Under the pieces are notes generated by a model. That model saw only the letters and a list, made by a program, of their open reading frames with translations. It had not been told where the DNA came from and did no database searches. A program made the translations under genes and the position numbers. From Martinezella multihospitum (GTDB lineage Bacteria; Pseudomonadota; Alphaproteobacteria; Rhizobiales; Rhizobiaceae): DNA of 64,000 nt. Where the stretch lies: the NCBI RefSeq assembly GCF_900094585.1, contig NZ_FMAG01000001.1, forward strand, positions 696,530 to 760,529, given 5' to 3'. Below, piece by piece: positions 27,201 through 36,603 of this stretch; position 1 is the first letter of the stretch, and every line of letters starts with the position of its first letter.

Positions 27201-28223
27201 CTATTTCGGAGCGGCCTGCAAAAGATAGCGCAGGCCGTTTGCACCGGCATGGGCAATGGGCGCGCCGCTCCGCTTGCGGAAGCGCTCGGTCTTATCAGCC
27301 AGAATGCCGCCGGCAATCGCCGGAACGGCGAAGGGATGCGAAAGCGCGTAGACCGCGGCGGACAAGAGCCCCGATTGCGACTTGATGTCGAGGAAATGCC
27401 TGAGCTCGTAGCGATCGCGAATATGCTGCTCATGACGGCGGATCACCGCAGCATCTTCTGAAGAAAGCCCGCCCTTGGCAAGAATGGTCCGGTCAGCCTC
27501 ATAGAGGCGGCGCAAATCCTCTGTCTTGTGCCGGCCGCTCAAGGAATCGCTGCGCACGACCGCGCCGTAACCGCAGCTATGGATGATCTTGTACCGTGCG
27601 CGCTTTGCCAGCGCGCGGACGTAAAGGTCATAGTCCTCGCCGAGGCGTAGCGCTTCATTGTAACGCAGGCCATGTGCATCCAGAAAGGAGCGCCGCATCA
27701 AGGGCTTCAGGAAGCCGATCTCACCGCGGCGCACGCCGCGCTTGGAAATATTGCCCTCGACGAAAGCAGCAAGATCGAGAAAACGCGGCTTCGCATCGAA
27801 ATGATCGAGCCGTGCATGCGCGTCAGGAACGGTGTCCGCATTGACGAAGGCGATGTTGTCGGCAACGAAATCCCAATCGTCAGCGGCAAGCAGCGCAGCG
27901 AAACGCCCCGGAAAGAAGAAATCGTCGGCATCGAGAATGCCGATCAACGGGGCCTTGGATATCTCGATCGCGTGATTGCGTGCTGCGGCGGGACCACGGT
28001 TCTTCTCGAATTCCTGGATCGTCAGCCTGCCGCTGCCGTCATCGGCCTTGGCCGCCGCGGCGGCGGTTCCATCCGTAGAACCGTCGTCGATGACGACGAC
28101 TTCCGCCACTTCCGGCTCCCGAAGAGCTGAGGCAACGGCCAGCCCGATGGTGTCGCTGGCATTCTTCGCGGCAATGATTACGCAGACACTTTTTTCTGCA
28201 CTGTCGGTCACGTCAGCCTCCAA
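27201..28223 (-). CDS. exoU: Succinoglycan glucosyltransferase ExoU
   Basis: A 340-residue GT2 transferase with CVIIAAKNASDTIGLAVASA, VIDDGSTDGTAAAAA and ILDADDFFFPGRF. ExoU adds the sixth sugar (beta-1,6 glucose) in S. meliloti. Both the length and the place between exoV and exoX match. It is paralogous to exoO, sharing the [24 protein letters not shown] segment. It is transcribed towards exoV and in the same direction as exoX, from which it is separated by 89 bp. Confidence 0.9.
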   Translation of the reverse strand: MEADVTDSAEKSVCVIIAAKNASDTIGLAVASALREPEVAEVVVIDDGSTDGTAAAAAKADDGSGRLTIQEFEKNRGPAAARNHAIEISKAPLIGILDADDFFFPGRFAALLAADDWDFVADNIAFVNADTVPDAHARLDHFDAKPRFLDLAAFVEGNISKRGVRRGEIGFLKPLMRRSFLDAHGLRYNEALRLGEDYDLYVRALAKRARYKIIHSCGYGAVVRSDSLSGRHKTEDLRRLYEADRTILAKGGLSSEDAAVIRRHEQHIRDRYELRHFLDIKSQSGLLSAAVYALSHPFAVPAIAGGILADKTERFRKRSGAPIAHAGANGLRYLLQAAPK

Positions 28224-28312
28224 TGGTTCAGGCGGAGACTTAGGACATGGCTCTGATCCGACAACCGCCGGACCATCAAAAGATCTGATCGCCGATCCGG
28301 CTCAGGGCCGGT

Positions 28313-28603
28313 TCAGGGATTGAACGGCTCCGACCGCTTTAAACTGGAGGCGGACAGACCGGCGACCTTACTGTCCTCCTGGCCCGATGCCGGCACCTTG
28401 TCTTCGCTCGACAGGGCCTCGTGCGCCTTGCGCTCTTTCCAGACAAGGTAGAGCACGCCCAGGAAATAGCCGATCTGCAAAAGAACGGCACAGATGACCG
28501 TCTCGATCAAAGTGGTCGAAAGCGAGTTCGTCAGAAAATATGTTGCAATGGCAAATACGATCAGCGTGCCCAACATGCTGATGAAAACGCGGGGCGCATA
28601 CAT
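28313..28603 (-). CDS. exoX: Exopolysaccharide production repressor ExoX
   Basis: A 96-residue small inner-membrane protein. Two hydrophobic helices (SMLGTLIVFAIATYFL and VICAVLLQIGYFLGVLYLVW) and the N-terminal YAPRVFISM are the ExoX family pattern. The cytoplasmic tail is charged. ExoX reduces exopolysaccharide production post-transcriptionally in a manner depending on its dosage relative to ExoY. GAGGTAGATT precedes the ATG. It faces away from exoY across a long regulatory gap. Confidence 0.92.
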   Translation of the reverse strand: MYAPRVFISMLGTLIVFAIATYFLTNSLSTTLIETVICAVLLQIGYFLGVLYLVWKERKAHEALSSEDKVPASGQEDSKVAGLSASSLKRSEPFNP

Positions 28604-29332
28604 AATCTACCTCGCCCGCTCTGCCATCATATAAAAAACGATCAAGGTCTTTCCTCCCTTATCAGACCTGAAACTCAAATATATTTTATGATTCATTGAG
28701 ATTCAACCAAGTCACGATGATCCGTTGCGATTTGAGACGACCCTAATGCCGGGCCTGTTAAAACTACACCTCGATTATAATTACAATTGAATTTGTTCAT
28801 CTTTCTCTTTGCAATTATATGGAGATGTAATGAAATAATGCAATTTAAGCGAGGCGCGCGGTCAACCGCACCTCTATGGTTTCAGCGTCAATCCAATCAA
28901 CTTTTATTACAAAGTCCTGAAAAACCAGATCTCAGTATGTGCACCGCAAAATATTGCTGCAGCGCAATATATCCTATGAAGAAATCAGGATGGCATATAG
29001 CTGAGGGGAAACCGAACACAGGCTATCGAAGCCGATGATAATGAACAACTTACCGTTCGGTGCCTATAACATCCTTGGAAAGGGTCGACTATGACGCTAC
29101 AGAGCTGTCAACCGTGCCATTATACGCAACACGATACAGTAGAACCCATCTATAACCGATCACTGATTTAAACCAAGTCACCATTGGTGCGGTAAATATA
29201 TACCGCCATGTCATATCGCTACAAAAGTTTGGCTTAAAAAGTCCAAATCGGAACCTACACTCCGATCATCCCGGCTCTAATTACGCGTCCGAGAATTTCC
29301 GACCAATCGTCAACATGAATGGAGTTTTCTCT
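28604..29332. promoter_or_regulatory. Long AT-rich exoX-exoY regulatory region
   Basis: These 729 bp between the divergent exoX and exoY are conspicuously AT-rich compared with the rest of the window and hold no believable ORF. They contain a 20-bp palindrome (28950-28969), an 11-base direct repeat AACCAAGTCAC (28705-28715 and 29171-29181), and CACCATTGGTG (29179-29189). The balance between ExoX and ExoY sets polymer output, so multiple regulators may act here; AT-rich exo promoters are known targets of MucR/Ros-type proteins. Confidence 0.65.
28950..28969. promoter_or_regulatory. Palindrome upstream of exoY
   Basis: ATATTGC (28950-28956) and GCAATAT (28963-28969) form perfect 7-bp arms around the spacer TGCAGC. 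The site is 364 bp upstream of the exoY start and 347 bp upstream of exoX. It looks like a dimeric regulator site rather than a terminator because there is no T-run. No regulator can be assigned. Confidence 0.45.
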
Positions 29333-30013
29333 ATGAAGTCTGCGACGAGATCGGCCACATCGGCTTTTTTCAGCGCCGCGGAAAGCGACGTCTTTCCGCC
29401 CACTGGTGGAGTACTGAAGCGCGTTTTCGACGTCTCTACCGCTATGCTCGCTTTGGTTCTCATCAGCCCGCTCTTTCTGATGCTGATGCTGCTGGTAAAA
29501 CTTACAGACCGCGGCCCCGCTTTCTACGGTCATCGCCGTATCGGCCATAATGGCAAGACCTTCCGTTGCCTGAAGTTCCGCACCATGGTCGTCGATGGCG
29601 ACAAGGTGCTCCATACCCACCTGCAGGCCAATCCGAAGGCAATGGAAGAGTGGCGCGCAACGCGCAAACTGCAGAACGACCCCCGCGTCACCACCGTCGG
29701 TGCCGTCCTGCGCAAACTCAGCCTCGATGAGCTGCCGCAGCTCATCAACATCATCCGCGGCGAAATGAGCGTTGTCGGACCACGCCCGGTCGTGGAAGAC
29801 GAGCTCGAACGCTACGAGACCGCGGCAATCTATTATCTGCAGTCCCGTCCGGGCCTAACCGGTCTGTGGCAGGTCAGCGGCCGCAACGACGTCTCCTATG
29901 AAAGCCGTGTCGCCTTCGACACGCATTATGTGAAGAACTGGTCGCTCAGCAGCGACATGGTGATCATCGCCAAAACCATTCCTGCAGTCTGCCTCTCGCG
30001 CGGCAGCTATTGA
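29333..30013 (+). CDS. exoY: Undecaprenyl-phosphate galactosephosphotransferase ExoY
   Basis: Starts the succinoglycan repeat by moving galactose-1-phosphate from UDP-galactose to undecaprenyl phosphate in the inner membrane. At 226 residues from ATG 29333 it equals the S. meliloti length as I recall it; GGAG lies eight bases upstream, so this start is preferred to 29315. One membrane helix (AMLALVLISPLFLMLMLLV) precedes the bacterial sugar transferase domain, with FRCLKFRTMV, LRKLSLDELPQLINII and GPRPVV, and the terminal LSRGSY. Confidence 0.94.
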   Translation: MKSATRSATSAFFSAAESDVFPPTGGVLKRVFDVSTAMLALVLISPLFLMLMLLVKLTDRGPAFYGHRRIGHNGKTFRCLKFRTMVVDGDKVLHTHLQANPKAMEEWRATRKLQNDPRVTTVGAVLRKLSLDELPQLINIIRGEMSVVGPRPVVEDELERYETAAIYYLQSRPGLTGLWQVSGRNDVSYESRVAFDTHYVKNWSLSSDMVIIAKTIPAVCLSRGSY

Positions 30014-30030
30014 TGATGACTGACAGATAC

Positions 30031-30059
30031 CGCGGGAGGTTTCCTGCGGTTTTCCCGCG
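30031..30059 (+). other. Stem-loop between exoY and exoF
   Basis: CGCGGGA (30031-30037) pairs with TCCCGCG (30053-30059). No T-run follows directly, so it may modulate rather than end transcription between exoY and exoF. Confidence 0.35.
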
Positions 30060-30097
30060 TCTTGCGGGTTGCCTACCAATAACAGGGAAGATCCTGC

Positions 30098-31372
30098 ATG
30101 ATTGAATTTCGGCCTTCCAAGAGGCTTGTACGCGTCAATACATCGCTGCGCTGCGCAACCATCGTTGCTCTCAGCCTTTGCGCAGCTTCCGTCTCGGCCT
30201 CGGCCGAAAACCTTCCCGGATATCATCTGGGCGTCATGGACAAGCTGCATGTGCGCGTCGCCGAATGGCAGACCGCCGAAGGCACCGTTCGTGACTGGTC
30301 CACCATCTCGGGCGACTACACGGTCGGCCCTTCCGGCTCGATATCCATTCCCTTCATCGGAGATATGCCGGCCGTCGGCAAGACGACCGATCAGATCGCT
30401 GACGCCATCGGCCTCGGGCTGCAGAAGCAGTTCGGCCTGCGTGATCGCCCATCAGCTTCCGTTGAAATGTCGCTGTTCCGGCCGATCTACCTTTCGGGAG
30501 AAGTGCAGAATCCGGGTGAATATCCGTTCGTACCCAGCCTGACCGTGCTGAAGGCCGTAAGCCTCGGCGGCGGCATGCGCCGTGCCGATGCGGGGCAGCG
30601 CTTTGCGCGCGATTTCATCAATGCCAAGGGCGACGCCGTCGTCTATATGGCGGAGCGCAGTCGCCTGTTGATGCGCAAGGCGCGCCTGCTGGCCGAGTTG
30701 GCTGGCAAGGATGATATCGATGTGCCGCCAGAGCTCAAGCAATTGCCCCAAACGGCAGATCTGCTCGCAAGCGAGAAAGCGCTGATGGACACGCGCAGCA
30801 AGCGCATGAAAACGCAGCTGCAATCCCTGGAAGATTTGAAGGCGCTCTTGCAGAACGAAGTCGAGGCCCTCTCGAAGAAGAACGACACGCAGAGTCGTCA
30901 GCTTGATTTGGCCAAGGCCGACCGCGACAAAGTCGAAAGCCTGACCGAGCGCGGGCTGGAGCTTGCCTCTCGCAGGATCTCCGCTGAACAACGTGCCTCG
31001 GATCTGGAAGCGACGCTTCTCGATACGGAAACCGCGTCCCTGAAAGCCAAACAGGATATCAACAAGGCCAATCAGGACGAGATTACTCTGCACAACGACT
31101 GGCAGAGCTCGTTGGCTCAGGACATGCAGGATACGGACACACAGCTGGAAACGCTGCAGCTCAAGCTGTCGACCAGCCAATCGCTCATGCAGGAAGCCGT
31201 GGCCCAATCCGCCGACGCCGGCAACCTCGATCCAAGCGGACCGGGCGTGAGCATCTCCTACACGATCATTCGTGACGAAAACGGCCAGTCGAAGGAAATC
31301 CAGGCGCAGGAAAATACGCAGGTACTGCCGGGCGACCTGATCAAGGTCAATACCGGCCTTGCCATCCGATAG
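30098..31372 (+). CDS. exoF: Polysaccharide export/priming protein ExoF
   Basis: A 424-residue periplasmic polysaccharide export protein. A signal sequence ends near VSASAENLPG. The poly-export domain (about 40-130: GVMDKLHVRVAEW, YTVGPSGSISIPFIGDM) and a SLBB-like segment (IYLSGEVQNPGEYPF) come next, then a long coiled coil (about 190-375). In S. meliloti ExoF is needed together with ExoY for adding the first galactose and for export. GGGAAG precedes the ATG. Confidence 0.92.
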   Translation: MIEFRPSKRLVRVNTSLRCATIVALSLCAASVSASAENLPGYHLGVMDKLHVRVAEWQTAEGTVRDWSTISGDYTVGPSGSISIPFIGDMPAVGKTTDQIADAIGLGLQKQFGLRDRPSASVEMSLFRPIYLSGEVQNPGEYPFVPSLTVLKAVSLGGGMRRADAGQRFARDFINAKGDAVVYMAERSRLLMRKARLLAELAGKDDIDVPPELKQLPQTADLLASEKALMDTRSKRMKTQLQSLEDLKALLQNEVEALSKKNDTQSRQLDLAKADRDKVESLTERGLELASRRISAEQRASDLEATLLDTETASLKAKQDINKANQDEITLHNDWQSSLAQDMQDTDTQLETLQLKLSTSQSLMQEAVAQSADAGNLDPSGPGVSISYTIIRDENGQSKEIQAQENTQVLPGDLIKVNTGLAIR

Positions 31373-31380
31373 GAAAGTCG

Positions 31381-32673
31381 ATGCGGATAGCCAAATCGAT
31401 CTTTGTGCGTCCAGGCAGCAACGCCACCTATGGCGCGGTGGCGATTGCTCTCTCCTTCTTCGTCTTTGCCTATTCCTCGCGTTTCGGCCAGCCCTCCATT
31501 CTGCTCTACTATGCCCTCTGGTTTCCGCTGGTCATGATGGACTACCGGAATGTGCTCGGCAGTTATAACAGACAGCTCTGGCTCTTCGCGTTCGGCGTTT
31601 TCACCTGCCTGTCGATCTTCTGGTCGGTCGTCCCCTCCACGACGGCGCGCGCGGCGATCCAGTACATGACGCATATCTTCTGTGCCTTGGTCGCCATGCG
31701 CACGCTCGATATCCGCACGCTGACGCGCGGCGCGATCGCGGGCACCGCCATCGTACTCATCTATTCGATATTGTTCGGCTATTACGCCTATGATCCGATC
31801 GACGGAAGCTACAGCTTCGTCGGCGCCTTCGATTCCAAGAACCAGCTCGGCTTTTATGCCTCGCTCGGCATCTACTTCGCCTTCGCAGCCGTCTTCGTCC
31901 TTGGCGAACGTCGGATCTGGATGCTGGGTGCAGGATTTGCCGGCCTGCTATCCGCCTATTGCCTCCATGCTTCGGCATCGGCAACATCGGTGCTGACGAC
32001 GGGACTGGTCGTAGCATTATGCATCAGCCTGCGTGTCATCCTGTATCTGTCGCCCAAGCAGCGTAAAAGGCTGTTTGTGACAGCGGCCGTTTCCGGCGTC
32101 ATCCTTGCAGTTGCCGGCGTTTATCTTGGTGCGGTCGATCTTATTCTCGGTGCCTTTGGCAAGGATTCCACGCTCACCGGGCGTACCTATCTTTGGCAGC
32201 AAGGCATTGCTGCTGCGCAGCAGAACCCTTTCTTCGGCGTCGGCTATCAAGCTTACTGGGTCCAGGGTTTCTCGGAGCCCGAGCGACTATGGGACGAGTT
32301 TTTTATCGCCTCCCGCGCCGGCTTCCATTTCCACAATACCTATATCGAAACCACGGTCGAAACCGGACTCATCGGCGTCTTCCTGCTCGCCTCGATCCTG
32401 CTGACGGCTTTCATCGGCCATATCAGCCGCTTTCTGAGCGACATCAGAAACGATGAATCCTACATTCTTCTGGGTGTCGCGACCCTGTTGCTGATCCGCT
32501 CCTTCGTCGAGATCGATATTCTCAATCCGTACCATGTCGGGTCCTTCCTGTTCTACTTCACAGCAGGAAAGCTCTCCATGCGAGCGCGTATGCCAGCGAA
32601 CACGCCATCGCGGATGGACGAGCAGATACCATTCGCGCCGCCTGTCAACTGGGAGCCGCGAACGGGCCAATGA
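31381..32673 (+). CDS. exoQ: Succinoglycan polymerase ExoQ (Wzy/O-antigen ligase family)
   Basis: A 430-residue inner-membrane protein with about ten to twelve hydrophobic helices. A periplasmic loop with LTGRTYLWQQGIAAAQQNPFFGVGYQAYW is typical of the Wzy/O-antigen ligase family, including the GRxxLW and NPxxGxG features. ExoQ polymerises octasaccharide repeats into high-molecular-weight succinoglycan. It starts 8 bp after exoF and overlaps exoZ by 4 bp. Confidence 0.92.
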   Translation: MRIAKSIFVRPGSNATYGAVAIALSFFVFAYSSRFGQPSILLYYALWFPLVMMDYRNVLGSYNRQLWLFAFGVFTCLSIFWSVVPSTTARAAIQYMTHIFCALVAMRTLDIRTLTRGAIAGTAIVLIYSILFGYYAYDPIDGSYSFVGAFDSKNQLGFYASLGIYFAFAAVFVLGERRIWMLGAGFAGLLSAYCLHASASATSVLTTGLVVALCISLRVILYLSPKQRKRLFVTAAVSGVILAVAGVYLGAVDLILGAFGKDSTLTGRTYLWQQGIAAAQQNPFFGVGYQAYWVQGFSEPERLWDEFFIASRAGFHFHNTYIETTVETGLIGVFLLASILLTAFIGHISRFLSDIRNDESYILLGVATLLLIRSFVEIDILNPYHVGSFLFYFTAGKLSMRARMPANTPSRMDEQIPFAPPVNWEPRTGQ

Positions 32674-33677
32674 AGACACTCTACGGCATTCAATATCTCC
32701 GTGCCTTCGCCGCGCTCGCCGTAGTGTTCTTTCACGCAGCCGAGCGCAGCGGCGGCCATTTTCGCATCGGAGCCGCGGGCGTCGACGTCTTCTTCGTCAT
32801 CAGCGGCTTCATCATGTGGACCATGAGCGAGCGCCGGCCGGTGACGCCGCTGCGCTTTGCGCTCGACCGGCTGCAGCGCATCGCGCCATCCTATTGGATC
32901 GTGACCGCCATCATGATCGCCGGTGCCGCCATCGGCCTGTTTCCGAACATGAAACTGACGGCAAGTCACATCCTCGGCTCGCTGCTGTTCATTCCCGTTC
33001 GCTCGCCAAGCACGAGCGATGGCGAGATTTGGCCGGTTCTGGTGCAGGGATGGACGCTGAATTTCGAGATGTTCTTCTACGTCATCTTCGCGGCTTGCCT
33101 GTTTCTGCCGCAGCGGCTGCGGCTTGCCAGCATGACGGTGATCTTTCTCGCCTTCGTTCTCGCCGGCAGCATCATCGATCCACAGTCGCCGCTGCTTTTG
33201 ACCTATACGCGGCCGATCATCCTGGAATTCGTCGCCGGCGCAATCCTCGGGCGCCTCTGGCTATCCGGACATGTGCCAGGGACAGGCCTCGGCCTTGCCC
33301 TGATCGCCGTCGCATTGTCCGGCTTTGCCACGATCCAGATTCTCGGCCTGGACTTCAACGAGGTGACCTGCGGGCCGCTCGCCGTTGCCCTCGTGCTCGG
33401 CATGGTGTCGGTGGAGCGTAGCGGCAAGTTGCCCTCCATCCCCCTCCTTACCTATCTCGGCAACAGTTCCTATTCGATCTACCTCTGGCACACATTAGCC
33501 ATTTCAGTGGTCGTCAAGCTGATGGCGGCGATGCAGATACCCTCCGATGCCATTACCTTCGTCGGCGTCATCGCGGGCACCATTCTCGGCATCTGCGCCT
33601 ACGAAGCCGTCGAAAAGCCGCTGCGCAATCTTCTGAAGAACCTGAGCTGGCAGAGATCGCGCCCCTCGCCGGCCTGA
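32670..33677 (+). CDS. exoZ: Succinoglycan O-acetyltransferase ExoZ (acyltransferase 3)
   Basis: A 335-residue inner-membrane acyltransferase 3 protein with about ten helices. The N-terminal IQYLRAFAALAVVFFHAAER has the conserved R and catalytic H, followed by GAAGVDVFFVISGFIMW. It adds acetyl groups to the succinoglycan repeat. It is the last gene of exoYFQZ and overlaps exoQ by 4 bp. exoB, which follows exoZ in S. meliloti, is not found here. Confidence 0.92.
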   Translation: MKTLYGIQYLRAFAALAVVFFHAAERSGGHFRIGAAGVDVFFVISGFIMWTMSERRPVTPLRFALDRLQRIAPSYWIVTAIMIAGAAIGLFPNMKLTASHILGSLLFIPVRSPSTSDGEIWPVLVQGWTLNFEMFFYVIFAACLFLPQRLRLASMTVIFLAFVLAGSIIDPQSPLLLTYTRPIILEFVAGAILGRLWLSGHVPGTGLGLALIAVALSGFATIQILGLDFNEVTCGPLAVALVLGMVSVERSGKLPSIPLLTYLGNSSYSIYLWHTLAISVVVKLMAAMQIPSDAITFVGVIAGTILGICAYEAVEKPLRNLLKNLSWQRSRPSPA

Positions 33678-33890
33678 GGCCCGTGCTCCACACAACCCGT
33701 GCGCACACGCTCGCGGATGCTTGACGACACGCCTCGGAAAACATCTCCTAAAGGGCATACCGTCGATTCCGGCGTAGCTTGTGTGGCAGACTGATGCCTG
33801 CCTCTGCCTGCGAGCGTCCAAACCGGAGCCTGCCCGGATACGTCGGGTGCCCACGGCGCTCCAAAGTGACCTTCCCTGACGACAAGCATG

Positions 33891-33929
33891 GCGACAATCG
33901 AACGGGATAGCGTCCCGCTCGATTGTCGC
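33891..33929 (-). terminator. Long hairpin after the sugar ABC operon
   Basis: GCGACAATCGA (33891-33901) pairs with TCGATTGTCGC (33919-33929), and after one mismatch CGGGA pairs with TCCCG, leaving loop TAGCG. It is 25 bp past the stop of the minus-strand permease and 214 bp past the plus-strand exoZ stop. No T-run follows, so it may be a transcript-stabilising end or a bidirectional stop. Confidence 0.5.
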
Positions 33930-33953
33930 TCCATGCCTTGCCCTGTACCTGCT

Positions 33954-34925
33954 CTAGGCCCGCCGGCGACGCAGCTGATCGAAATAGACGATGACGATGA
34001 TCAGGACACCGGTGATGATGCGCTGCCAGAAGGAATTCAGGTTCAGCAGGTTGGCGCCGTTGTTGATGGTCGCCAGGATGAAGGCGCCGATTAGCGGGCC
34101 ATAGACGGTGCCGACTGCGCCGAAGAGGCTGGTTCCGCCGATGACCGACGAGGCGATGGCCTGCAGCTCCCAGCCATCGGCCTGCGTGGCATTGCCGATA
34201 GCGATGCGCGATGCAAGCAGAACGCCGACGAAGGCAGCACATGTGCCTGACAGGATATAGGCGAGATAGATCATCCAGTTGACGTTGACGCCGGAAAGCC
34301 GGGCCGCCTCGCGATTGGAGCCGACGGCGAAGAGATAGCGGCCCCAGCGGCTGAGATGCAGGAAGATCACGGCCGGGATCGCCACCAGGATCACCATCCA
34401 GAACAGGCTCGGTATCCCTAAGAAATCCGAGACGGCGAAATTGGTGAAATCGTCATTGACGATGTTGATCGTCGAACCGTTGGTAATCAGCAGGCCGATG
34501 CCGCGAAGCGATGTCAGTGTCGCGAGCGTGATGATGAAGGGCGGCAGGCCCATGCGCACGATCCCGAAACCGTGGAACGCCCCGATCAGGACCCCGAACA
34601 GCAAGGTGATGAGGATGGCCGCCCAGACTGGAAACCCGGCCTGCAGGAGCCAGGCGATGATAACAGTGCAGAAGCCGACGATCGCGCCGACGGAAAGGTC
34701 GATGCCCGCGGTGATGATGACGAAGGTTTGCCCAAGCGCAAGAATGGCCGTCATCGAGCCCTGACGCATCAGATTGGTGATATTGAGCGGCGTCCAGAAC
34801 TTGTCGGTCCAGAGTCCAAGCACAATCCACAGTGCCAGCAATAGCAGGATCAGCGTCAAGCTGAAGAGGATGTTCATCTTGCGCCGCGGCGCAACGGTCG
34901 GGCCTTCTGTCGTATTCGCGGCCAT
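33954..34925 (-). CDS. Sugar ABC transporter permease (RbsC/AraH type)
   Basis: A 323-residue inner-membrane permease with eight to ten hydrophobic helices. The segment ILALGQTFVIITAGIDLSVGAIVGF is the hallmark of the ribose/galactoside class of permeases. It works as a homodimer with the downstream-encoded ATPase and binding protein. It is the last of three genes on the minus strand, 32 bp after the ATPase stop. The sugar is unidentified. Confidence 0.92.
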   Translation of the reverse strand: MAANTTEGPTVAPRRKMNILFSLTLILLLLALWIVLGLWTDKFWTPLNITNLMRQGSMTAILALGQTFVIITAGIDLSVGAIVGFCTVIIAWLLQAGFPVWAAILITLLFGVLIGAFHGFGIVRMGLPPFIITLATLTSLRGIGLLITNGSTINIVNDDFTNFAVSDFLGIPSLFWMVILVAIPAVIFLHLSRWGRYLFAVGSNREAARLSGVNVNWMIYLAYILSGTCAAFVGVLLASRIAIGNATQADGWELQAIASSVIGGTSLFGAVGTVYGPLIGAFILATINNGANLLNLNSFWQRIITGVLIIVIVYFDQLRRRRA

Positions 34926-34957
34926 TTTTGTTCTCCCTCTTTAGACTTGTTTATTGT

Positions 34958-36508
34958 TCAGACGCCGATCGCCTCGCCGAGGACTTCCTCATGCGTCGCG
35001 GCATGGAAATCATGGCTGGCGACCAGCTGGCCGTGGCGGAAGACGTGCAGACGATCGGCGAGTTCGTAGACCTCGGGCAGATAGGAGGAGATAACGATGA
35101 TGCCGGCGCCGGCGTGCAGCAGCTTGGCAAATAGCCGATAGATCTCCGCCTTGGTTCCGACATCGACGCCGACGGTCGGCTCGTCGAAAATGAAGAGCTT
35201 GGCACCGTGACTCAGCCATTTGCCAATGACCACTTTCTGCTGATTACCGCCGGACATGGCGGAAACCAGAACTCGCCGGCTCGGTGTCTTGATGCTGAGA
35301 TCGCGGATTTGCTTGTCGGCATTGGCCGCTTCGCTCTTGTTATTGATGATCGGACCGCTGCTCAGCCGCCGAAACACCGGCAGATTGATGTTGAGCCCGA
35401 TCGGCAGATTGAGGCATAGCCCCTGATCACGCCGGCTTTCCGGCGCCAGCGCAATGCCGAGCTCCATCGCATCACGCTCGTTGCGGATGTCGACCTTGCG
35501 CCCCTGCCAGTAGATTTCCCCTGCAGAAAGCGGCTGGCGTCCATAAAGACCAAGCGCGAATTCGCTGCGGCCGGCTCCGATCAGCCCGTAAAGGCCGACG
35601 ATCTCGCCGGCGCGGACGCTGAGCGAAACATTCTCGAAGCCAGGTCCGGAAAGGCCGCGAGCCTCGAGGATGGTATCGCCGATCGGGATGTCCTCCTTGT
35701 GGTAGATCTGCTCAATGGAACGATTGATCATCAGCTTGATCAGCTCGTCCTCGTTAGTTTCGGCGATCGTTCGAGTGCCGACATGCGTGCCGTCGCGCAA
35801 GACCGAGACGCGATCGGCCAGTTCGAACACCTCTTCCATGCGGTGGCTGATATAGACGATCGTCACGCCCTCGCCCTGCAGGCGGCGGATCAGCTTGAAC
35901 AGCTGCGCCGATTCCTGGCGGGTGAGATAGGCCGTCGGCTCGTCAAAAATCAGAAATTGCGTGCCGCGCATCGCGGCTCTGGCGGTTGCGACCAGCTGCT
36001 GCTGGCCGATCGTGAGCGAGCTCAAAAGTTCGCCGGCCGGCAGTCCGAAGCCGAGATCATCGAGCACGGTCTGCGCCATCGCCACCATCTGCTTCTTGCG
36101 CATCAAGCCGAAACGATTGACTTCATCGCCAAGGAAAAGATTGGCAGCGACCGTCAGATGCGGGCAGAGTACCACCTCCTGATGCACCGCATTAATACCG
36201 CGGGCGATCGCCTCATTGGGCGTTGCGAGCGCCACAGGATGCCCGCACCAGAAAATCTCGCCCGCCGTCCTGGTGATGACGCCGGTCAGGAGCTTGATGA
36301 GCGTCGATTTTCCCGCCCCATTTTCGCCGACGATCGCATGAATCTCCCCGGCCAGAAACGTGACGGTCGCCGGCTTCAGCGCCTCGACGAAGCCATAGCG
36401 CTTCTGCAAGCCCTTGAGTTCCAGGATGGGTGAGCCTGGCGGAATGCGGTTTGCTTCCGTCTTGACGGTATCGTCGTGCCGGTGGCTGATTTCTTCAAGG
36501 CTCGTCAT
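34958..36508 (-). CDS. Sugar ABC transporter ATP-binding protein (RbsA/MglA type)
   Basis: A 516-residue protein with two fused ATPase domains, the usual layout for this class. The first domain has Walker A GENGAGKST and signature LTIGQQQLV with FDEPTAYL. The second has the expected degenerate P-loop (GLIGAGRSE) but a good signature (MSGGNQQKV) and FDEPTVGVDVG. ATG 36508 is chosen, with GGAGGAGACC upstream; the longer frame enters the intergenic hairpin. It energises monosaccharide import. Confidence 0.93.
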   Translation of the reverse strand: MTSLEEISHRHDDTVKTEANRIPPGSPILELKGLQKRYGFVEALKPATVTFLAGEIHAIVGENGAGKSTLIKLLTGVITRTAGEIFWCGHPVALATPNEAIARGINAVHQEVVLCPHLTVAANLFLGDEVNRFGLMRKKQMVAMAQTVLDDLGFGLPAGELLSSLTIGQQQLVATARAAMRGTQFLIFDEPTAYLTRQESAQLFKLIRRLQGEGVTIVYISHRMEEVFELADRVSVLRDGTHVGTRTIAETNEDELIKLMINRSIEQIYHKEDIPIGDTILEARGLSGPGFENVSLSVRAGEIVGLYGLIGAGRSEFALGLYGRQPLSAGEIYWQGRKVDIRNERDAMELGIALAPESRRDQGLCLNLPIGLNINLPVFRRLSSGPIINNKSEAANADKQIRDLSIKTPSRRVLVSAMSGGNQQKVVIGKWLSHGAKLFIFDEPTVGVDVGTKAEIYRLFAKLLHAGAGIIVISSYLPEVYELADRLHVFRHGQLVASHDFHAATHEEVLGEAIGV

Positions 36509-36567
36509 GAGGTCTCCTCCCTCTCGCATCGCCACGCGACCACCTCGGAGAAGCGGCCAGACGAAAA

Positions 36568-36596
36568 GGCCGCGCCCGCTTCGCACGGGCGCGGCC
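36568..36596 (-). terminator. Intercistronic terminator/attenuator between binding protein and ATPase
   Basis: An 11-bp GC-only stem (GGCCGCGCCCG / CGGGCGCGGCC) with a 7-base loop, followed on the minus strand by TTTT. It is 8 bp beyond the binding protein stop and before the ATPase gene. Partial termination here would give more binding protein than membrane components, a known strategy of such operons. Confidence 0.75.
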
Positions 36597-36603
36597 TCAA
36601 GCC

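Noticed and set aside
28787..29038. 83-codon frame between exoX and exoY
   Set aside because: Lies in AT-rich regulatory DNA with unnatural codon use and no clear ribosome site.
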